Shown: positions 42,588 to 47,559 of the stretch, in pieces | Numbering within the stretch: position 1 is the stretch's first letter | Layout: the number at the start of each line of letters is the position of its first letter | Origin: Granulosicoccus sp964437945 | GTDB lineage: Bacteria > Pseudomonadota > Gammaproteobacteria > Granulosicoccales > Granulosicoccaceae | Length of the DNA stretch: 47,559 nt | Assembly: GCA_964437945.1 (NCBI GenBank) | Contig: CAYTJF010000009.1 | Location: 1-47,559, forward strand | Direction of reading: 5' to 3' | Notes under the pieces: generated by a model | Database searches by the model: none | What the model was told of the DNA's origin: nothing | The model's input: the letters and a program-made list of their open reading frames with translations, nothing else | Made by a program: the position numbers and the translations under genes

Positions 42588-43847
42588 TCACAACTTGCGC
42601 AATTTGAGCAAACCAACATCGGTTCGGCCAATGTTAAAGCCGGTTTCACAGTAAACCAGGTAGTAGCGCCACATGCGCACGAAACGTTCATCAAAATTCA
42701 TGGATAGCACTTCTTTCGATACTTTTTCGAACCGCTCACACCATGAGCTTAGGGTTCGCGCATAGCTTTCGCCAAACCATTGGGATTGCTCGAGCTTTAA
42801 TCCAGCGCGTTCAACATGTTCCAGAAGTCGTGACTTTGTTGGCAACATACCGCCAGGGAAGATGTAGCGCTGGATAAAGTCCGGACGCGAACGATAGTCG
42901 TCAAAACGATCTTCTGCTATGGTAATTGACTGAATAACCGCCGTGCCTCCAGTCTCTAATAATTCATTCAACTTGTTGAAATAGGTATCCCAATATTGTT
43001 CTCCAACCGCTTCAAACATTTCAATTGACACAATGTGATCAAACTTTCCTTTAATGTCTCTGTAGTCTTTATATTCAAAGCGCGTTCGGCTGCTCTCAAG
43101 AGTACTGTTGGAACTGCCTACACTATTGTGTTCACGCGCATACTCAAGCTGCTCGGTTGAAAGCGACACACCGATGACATCAACGCCAGAGTTGGTAGCT
43201 AACTGGCGAGCAAGCCCACCCCACCCACAACCAATCTCCAACACCCTGGAACCACTGGACATGCCAAGAAGCTCAGACACTCTGTTCAGTTTATTCTGCT
43301 GCGCAGAATCTAATGATTCAGTATCAGAATGATACAGAGCAGAAGAGTAACTCATACTACGGTCGAGCCAAAGTCGATAAAATGCATTTCCTAAATCGTA
43401 GTGAAATGCAATGTTACGTTTGCTACCGCTATGTGAATTACGATTCGTCCAATGCTGCCAGAGGTTAGCCAATAGGAATAGACGACCACCCCGTGTTGCC
43501 GGTCTTATACGTTGATCATTACGCATAATTAGCGAGAAAAGATTAGCCAAATGCTCAGTGTCCCATTCTCCACGCATATAACTTTCAGCAAAACCGATTT
43601 GTCCGTCGGTGATCAGTCTTCGTAAAGGTTGATAGCTGTGTAAAACCACGTTGGCGTTCTGTTCTGCATATTCACTGCGCTTACCATAGACATTGGTTAT
43701 TCCATCAGGCCATGTTAATGAGAGTTGTCCGTCCTGGAACCCGTGAAGCACTTGTTCAAAACGATACTTTATGCGCTTGGTCACGGCGAACCTGACACTT
43801 GAGCCTGCGCTGTTTCTGACCAGCGATTGATTTTCTACTTCGGCCAT
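42588..43847 (-). CDS. cfa: Cyclopropane-fatty-acyl-phospholipid synthase-like methyltransferase
   Basis: 419-residue S-adenosylmethionine-dependent methyltransferase of the CFA synthase family. The N-terminal domain contains GQIGFAESYMRGEWD; HYDLGNAFYRLWLD and MSYSSALY mark the lipid-site region; LEIGCGWGGLA (203-213) is the SAM-binding motif; IFPGGMLPT is the C-terminal signature. CFA enzymes add a methylene across acyl double bonds in membrane phospholipid. Homologues in RpoE/ChrR clusters instead take part in methylated or furan fatty acid formation and in the singlet oxygen response. It lies six bases behind the DUF1365 gene. Confidence 0.9.
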   Translation of the reverse strand: MAEVENQSLVRNSAGSSVRFAVTKRIKYRFEQVLHGFQDGQLSLTWPDGITNVYGKRSEYAEQNANVVLHSYQPLRRLITDGQIGFAESYMRGEWDTEHLANLFSLIMRNDQRIRPATRGGRLFLLANLWQHWTNRNSHSGSKRNIAFHYDLGNAFYRLWLDRSMSYSSALYHSDTESLDSAQQNKLNRVSELLGMSSGSRVLEIGCGWGGLARQLATNSGVDVIGVSLSTEQLEYAREHNSVGSSNSTLESSRTRFEYKDYRDIKGKFDHIVSIEMFEAVGEQYWDTYFNKLNELLETGGTAVIQSITIAEDRFDDYRSRPDFIQRYIFPGGMLPTKSRLLEHVERAGLKLEQSQWFGESYARTLSSWCERFEKVSKEVLSMNFDERFVRMWRYYLVYCETGFNIGRTDVGLLKLRKL

Positions 43848-43853
43848 AGCTAG

Positions 43854-44723
43854 TTAAGGGTTGTTGAGATTGTTGCTGGAAAAAGACTGTTTAGACTGAT
43901 GCGGAAATAATGGTACTTTTTTTATCCACAGACGTAACGCTTCCCAATGAATTCCTGCCACCACTTTGAAAGTCAAAAATGGGACTGTAATGAAATACCT
44001 TAATAGTGCGGAGACTGATAACACCTGACGCTCAGCTGTATAGCTTGCTGTTAACAGATGTCCGTCTTCGTCATATGCTCGAATCACCAGTAGTTGATGC
44101 TCATCGGGCACATTTAATCGAAAATCGTACCGCATATTCATGTGCGCAAAGGGTGACACGAACAATGATTTCTTGATTGATTGATTGATCATTTTTATCG
44201 GCACATGTACCGATTCGGAATTTGACTCGCGTTGCTGAACATTTTTTTCAGTTTCAATATGTTCAGACTCGACATCTTCAGATGCAACGGGCAACACATA
44301 GACATGCCTCTCACCAAACGTATTGTGCACCTCATGTAAAATTGCAATGGGCTGATCATTTTCATCGAGACAATAAAACAGGCTCAGTGGATTGAATGTG
44401 TAACCGCAAATTCGAGGATAACAGCTGAGTAAAATTCGATGCGGTTTTTGTTTGACACCGACACCTTTTAACTGTCTTAACACGTAATGCTCTAACGACT
44501 CGGCCGAACACTCACCAAAGTCGTTGTCATAAAAACTAAACAGGTTCCAGCGATTGCGAGAGAACAGCCACAGTTGCTTATCAAGTGCATCGATTTCATC
44601 CAGGGCCAGCAATAGCGAAAACACGCGATAGCGAAGCACATGCACAGCAGGCCTCAGTCGCTTATGGTAAACCTGACCACTGAACAAGGCCGATTTCAAG
44701 GCTGAATTCAGGGCCGATTTCAC
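43854..44723 (-). CDS. DUF1365 family protein
   Basis: 289 residues. Family landmarks are YHKRLRPAVHVLRYRVFSLL near the start, CGYTFNPLSLFYCLDEN, the EVHNTFGERHVYVL segment, and VSPFAHMNMRYDFRL. An acidic, probably disordered insert (about residues 148-172) lies between the last two. DUF1365 is uncharacterised, but is almost always coded with FAD oxidoreductase and CFA-like genes, so a role in modifying acyl chains is likely. Its start overlaps the oxidoreductase stop by four bases, and the CFA-like gene follows after six bases, so translation is closely linked. Confidence 0.88.
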   Translation of the reverse strand: MKSALNSALKSALFSGQVYHKRLRPAVHVLRYRVFSLLLALDEIDALDKQLWLFSRNRWNLFSFYDNDFGECSAESLEHYVLRQLKGVGVKQKPHRILLSCYPRICGYTFNPLSLFYCLDENDQPIAILHEVHNTFGERHVYVLPVASEDVESEHIETEKNVQQRESNSESVHVPIKMINQSIKKSLFVSPFAHMNMRYDFRLNVPDEHQLLVIRAYDEDGHLLTASYTAERQVLSVSALLRYFITVPFLTFKVVAGIHWEALRLWIKKVPLFPHQSKQSFSSNNLNNP

Positions 44724-46063
44724 GTTAGTTCCATCGTTACAGCGGAAGGTTTTGCCAATGGGGTGACAACAATCCGATCTGAAGGTGCGTCAAGCTCCCA
44801 GGGGCGCAACGTACTGCCGAGCTGTTCGGCCACAGCAAACCCTGATTGCACTGCATCTTCGTGAAACCCTGAGCCAAAATAGCTTCCACAAAACCAGGTG
44901 CGTTGCGTTCCTTGCAACCGCCAAAGTTTATGTTGGGCTGCCATAGCAGCTGAGTTAAAGATCGGGTGTTGATACTCGGTCTCGCTCAAAACGGATTCAG
45001 CATCGGGCATGATAGCCGGGTTTAAAGTAACGAAGTAGTCAGTTGAAGACGCCAAATTTTGTAAAAGGTTCATCCAATAACTCACGCACACCTTACCGCG
45101 CATGGCTTTAGATTCAACATAGTTCCAGCTACACCAGGCGCGTTTGCGTGTTGGCATGAACCGGTTGTCGGAATGTAAAACAGCGCGATTGGTCTCATAA
45201 CCAAAAGCACCTAAATACTGGCTCTCTAAGGCAGCGGGAGCATCCAGCATTGCCAGTGCCTGATCAGCATGCGATGCAATAACAACATGATCAGCATCGA
45301 CTCTATCACCCGATGTGGATTCAACCACGACACCTGAATCGTGTCTGATCACCTGTTTTACGCTGAAATTGGTTTTGATGTTTGACTGACCTATTGCCTG
45401 TTTTACTTTGTTTACATAATTTCGGCTACCACCAGACACGGTGCGCCATTGAGGTCGGTTGGTCAGCTGAAGCAAGCCATGATTATCACAAAACCGAATG
45501 AACGCTGCAGCCGGATAATCAAGCATTGTGTCGGTTGAGGCAGACCAGATCGCGGCCGCAAACGGCATGAGGTGGTCATCGAGAAATGCCCGCGAATAAT
45601 TTCTGCGGCGCAAAAATTCTCCCAGGGATTCATCTGAATTCTCAGAGACCTGGTTTCGGGCATTGCGGTAAAAGCGTATCAGATCGCGCAACATGGAATA
45701 ATAGCGAGACCGAAACAATAACGATGGTTGTGCAAACAGACCTAACGGTGGGCCGCCAGCGTATTCGAAATTACCATTATCGCGCGAAACAGCAAACGAC
45801 ATGTTGCTGGATTCAGTCTCCACACCCATGTTCTTGAACCAGGCGGTTAGATTTGGGTAGCTGGGCTCATTGTAAACAATAAAGCCTGTGTCTATATTGG
45901 GTGCACTAGTGTCTGCGGTGGATTGTGTATGTGCATGGCCACCAAGCCGCTGCGATTGTTCCAACAATGTGACATGGTGATTTTTGGCCAGTAACCAGGC
46001 ACAAGAGAGACCCGCGGCTCCGCTACCAATAACTGCCACATGCATTTTCTTGAACCGGTCCAT
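44720..46063 (-). CDS. FAD-dependent oxidoreductase of the RpoE/ChrR lipid cluster
   Basis: 447-residue flavoprotein with an N-terminal dinucleotide-binding fold (VIGSGAAGLSCAWLLAK, followed by LLEQSQRLGGHAHT) of the amine-oxidase/desaturase-like superfamily. Other conserved parts are IDTGFIVYNEPSYPNL and, near the end, WFCGSYFGSGFHEDAVQSG, where FAD contacts are expected. It is the first gene of the operon oxidoreductase-DUF1365-CFA-DUF3833 and is divergent from rpoE, 112 bases between the start codons. In relatives this gene set is induced by singlet oxygen. The reaction may be oxidation of a methylated acyl chain; no direct evidence here. Confidence 0.88.
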   Translation of the reverse strand: MDRFKKMHVAVIGSGAAGLSCAWLLAKNHHVTLLEQSQRLGGHAHTQSTADTSAPNIDTGFIVYNEPSYPNLTAWFKNMGVETESSNMSFAVSRDNGNFEYAGGPPLGLFAQPSLLFRSRYYSMLRDLIRFYRNARNQVSENSDESLGEFLRRRNYSRAFLDDHLMPFAAAIWSASTDTMLDYPAAAFIRFCDNHGLLQLTNRPQWRTVSGGSRNYVNKVKQAIGQSNIKTNFSVKQVIRHDSGVVVESTSGDRVDADHVVIASHADQALAMLDAPAALESQYLGAFGYETNRAVLHSDNRFMPTRKRAWCSWNYVESKAMRGKVCVSYWMNLLQNLASSTDYFVTLNPAIMPDAESVLSETEYQHPIFNSAAMAAQHKLWRLQGTQRTWFCGSYFGSGFHEDAVQSGFAVAEQLGSTLRPWELDAPSDRIVVTPLAKPSAVTMELT

Positions 46064-46131
46064 TATCCTATATTACACTGCCCCGACCGGTAGCAAAAAT
46101 GCCACTTGGGACACACGCTGACAATTCCCCA

Positions 46132-46161
46132 TGATCCATATACGCCAATAACTCGTAAGCG
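46132..46161 (+). promoter_or_regulatory. RpoE-type (singlet oxygen sigma) promoter of rpoE-chrR
   Basis: TGATCC at 46132-46137 matches the -35 recognised by Rhodobacter-type RpoE. TAAGCG at 46156-46161 resembles the -10 (consensus near TAAGTA). The spacer is 18 bases, at the long end. Its place before the sigma gene fits autoregulation. The predicted transcription start would be near 46168, only about eight bases before the first possible start codon. Confidence 0.65.
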
Positions 46162-46175
46162 GATTTAAATTATAG

Positions 46176-46784
46176 ATGAATGCTAAGTTGCTCCAGATCG
46201 CAAAAGCACCGAATAAAGCCGCTCAGGCAGTTACGCAGCGTATGCGTGAAAATCTTGTGGCTATTGGTAGAAACAGGGATGAGGCCGCATTCCACGACCT
46301 GTTCGCGCATTTTTCTGGTCGAATCAAGTCTTTCTTGATGGGAAAAGGCACTCAGGAATCGGTGGCTGAGGAGCTCACGCAGGAAATCATGCTGATCGTT
46401 TGGCGACGTGCTGAGAGCTACCACCCCGAGAAAGCGGCACCGAGCACATGGCTGTTTACCATCGCACGTAACCGACATACAGACTATTTACGCGGTAATT
46501 CGCGCATTGAAGTTGAGCTTGACGATGACATGCTTGAAATAGACAGCTCAGAGACTTCGCAAGAAGACCGGGTAAATTTGCTTCAGCAATCGCAAGATTT
46601 AGAAAAGGCACTGGATAAACTACCGCAGGAACAACGGCAAGTGATACACCTCTCCTACTTTCGAGGGAAGTCTCATGGCGCAATAGCAGAATGGCTTGAT
46701 TTACCCGTCGGTACGGTAAAATCCCGGATTAGATTGGCCATGCAATCAATACGATCGGAAATGATTTTCGAGGAAATCGAATGA
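46176..46784 (+). CDS. rpoE: RpoE/ECF sigma factor of the ChrR (singlet oxygen) group
   Basis: ECF sigma factor, 202 residues from the ATG at 46176. Region 2 is seen in FHDLFAHFSGRIKSFL, EELTQEIMLIVWR and STWLFTIARNRHTDYLR. Region 4 has KLPQEQRQVIHLSYF and the helix-turn-helix GAIAEWLDLPVGTVKSRIR. It would direct RNA polymerase to oxidative-stress genes when released from ChrR. The start is uncertain: an ATG at 46242 gives a 180-residue protein, closer to the normal size, and leaves a 5' leader of about 74 bases if the predicted promoter is right. Neither start has a strong ribosome binding site. Its TGA overlaps the chrR ATG by four bases. Confidence 0.9.
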   Translation: MNAKLLQIAKAPNKAAQAVTQRMRENLVAIGRNRDEAAFHDLFAHFSGRIKSFLMGKGTQESVAEELTQEIMLIVWRRAESYHPEKAAPSTWLFTIARNRHTDYLRGNSRIEVELDDDMLEIDSSETSQEDRVNLLQQSQDLEKALDKLPQEQRQVIHLSYFRGKSHGAIAEWLDLPVGTVKSRIRLAMQSIRSEMIFEEIE

Positions 46785-47452
46785 ATACTTTGTCTCACCA
46801 TTTGACAGATGAAACCTTGTTGGATTACTCAGCAGGTGTACTTAACGGGCCGATGGAAACCCTGATCGCCTGTCACTTAACACTCTGCCCTGTTTGTCGA
46901 AAAAGACTAGAGCAGGCTGACGCAATTGGTGGTCTATCGCTGAGCGATGGAGCTGTCGCGCCTATGCATGCGACTGCTCAAGATGTATTGGCATTGGATA
47001 AAACAACCAACGCAACAGGCAGCTTTGCAACGGACAAACTTGTAAAGCCACCTGTTGTCAACAATACTGGCGTGCCTAACCCACTGGCACGGCTACTACC
47101 AGGGCCAATTAATGAGCTACCATGGAAGTCGTTCGGACCTGGAATGAAGCAATTTAATTTGGGCACACAGCCCAGAAAAGAAGGTGCTTTCAAGCTTATC
47201 TCGCTCGAACCCGGTTCACGCATGAGCAAACACTCACACGGTCATCGCGAACTGACGTTTATTGTCAGCGGCTCGTATTCAGATGAAATGGGGCAGTTCA
47301 AAGCTGGTGATATCTCTGACCTTTCTGCCGATCATCACCATTCACCTCATGTCGATTCAGACGTGCCGTGCATCTCGTTAATAGCCACCGATGCGCCAGT
47401 AAAGTTCGAGGGATTGTTCGGTAAAATTGTCCAGCCTTTCGTTGGTATTTAG
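46781..47452 (+). CDS. chrR: ChrR-type zinc anti-sigma factor with cupin domain
   Basis: 223 residues. The N-terminal zinc anti-sigma domain has H6 (or H7), H32, C36 and C39 (H-x3-C-x2-C). The C-terminal cupin-like domain has H151, H153, E157 and H187, with the same spacing as the zinc ligands of Rhodobacter sphaeroides ChrR. All sites are intact. In that system ChrR holds RpoE inactive and is degraded on exposure to singlet oxygen, the cupin domain being needed for the response. It is translationally coupled to rpoE. The last 107 bases of the window after the stop hold nothing I recognise. Confidence 0.93.
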   Translation: MNTLSHHLTDETLLDYSAGVLNGPMETLIACHLTLCPVCRKRLEQADAIGGLSLSDGAVAPMHATAQDVLALDKTTNATGSFATDKLVKPPVVNNTGVPNPLARLLPGPINELPWKSFGPGMKQFNLGTQPRKEGAFKLISLEPGSRMSKHSHGHRELTFIVSGSYSDEMGQFKAGDISDLSADHHHSPHVDSDVPCISLIATDAPVKFEGLFGKIVQPFVGI

Positions 47453-47559
47453 AACAACTCGTGCCAGATCATCATTTGCCGGACCATAATTAATGAATTT
47501 AGCAACTAGTAGTCCGTCAACCAAATAAATTAGGATTCAGCGAGTCTGTCTGCGTTTTT

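Overview
The window reads as one continuous stretch of a gammaproteobacterial chromosome, probably aerobic and marine or soil-dwelling. That rests on a gammaproteobacterial-type second elongation factor G, TmcA, AMP nucleosidase, HemJ, a Bcr/CflA transporter and an RpoE/ChrR cluster. A relative of Granulosicoccus or Arenicella is my guess only. I recognise no tRNA, rRNA, CRISPR array, insertion sequence or prophage. Gene content is mostly housekeeping and metabolic, at intermediate GC, with one assembly gap of 100 N at 34812-34911.

Region 1 (1-6.8 kb): leuS lies on the minus strand behind a CobS-like AAA+ ATPase and a CobT-like von Willebrand A (VWA) protein. Divergent from these are a YciI-like protein and, facing it, a phytanoyl-CoA-dioxygenase-like oxygenase. 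Region 2 (6.8-15.6 kb): a double-length UvrA of 1842 residues with four ATPase domains, a cell-wall amidase with two kinds of internal tandem repeat, a Rieske oxygenase and a small membrane protein. Region 3 (15.7-20.4 kb): a probable degenerate GGDEF protein, two divergently transcribed paralogous phosphoribosyltransferases (the second coupled to a DUF368/PopT-type lipid-carrier transporter), a Bcr/CflA transporter and a deoxyinosine/uracil-type DNA glycosylase. Region 4 (20.4-28.2 kb): a second CobS/CobT pair, closer to canonical cobaltochelatase subunits, followed by a MATE transporter; then hemJ, a stand-alone EF-G2 and a membrane-anchored retropepsin-like protease.

Region 5 (28.4-34.1 kb): two ATP-grasp ligases and an MFS transporter form a compact, unassigned operon that could make and export a small peptide-like product; amn and an M14 carboxypeptidase follow. 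Region 6 (34.2-36.1 kb): a fasciclin-domain lipoprotein broken by the assembly gap in its pentapeptide repeat, tandem terminators, and about 1 kb of gene-poor DNA. Region 7 (36.1-41.7 kb): tmcA, then a fatty-acid desaturase, a leaderless PhnD-like protein, a DUF6134-like exported protein and a short-chain dehydrogenase. Region 8 (41.8-47.5 kb): a photo-oxidative-stress module, in which sigma factor RpoE and its zinc anti-sigma ChrR diverge from an operon encoding an FAD oxidoreductase, a DUF1365 protein, a cyclopropane-fatty-acid-synthase-like methyltransferase and a DUF3833 lipoprotein. A good RpoE-type promoter lies in front of the sigma gene.

The features I find most worth following are the two CobS/CobT pairs without cobN in the same window, the ATP-grasp/ATP-grasp/MFS operon, the fused UvrA, and the desaturase/PhnD/DUF6134 group next to the RpoE lipid module.
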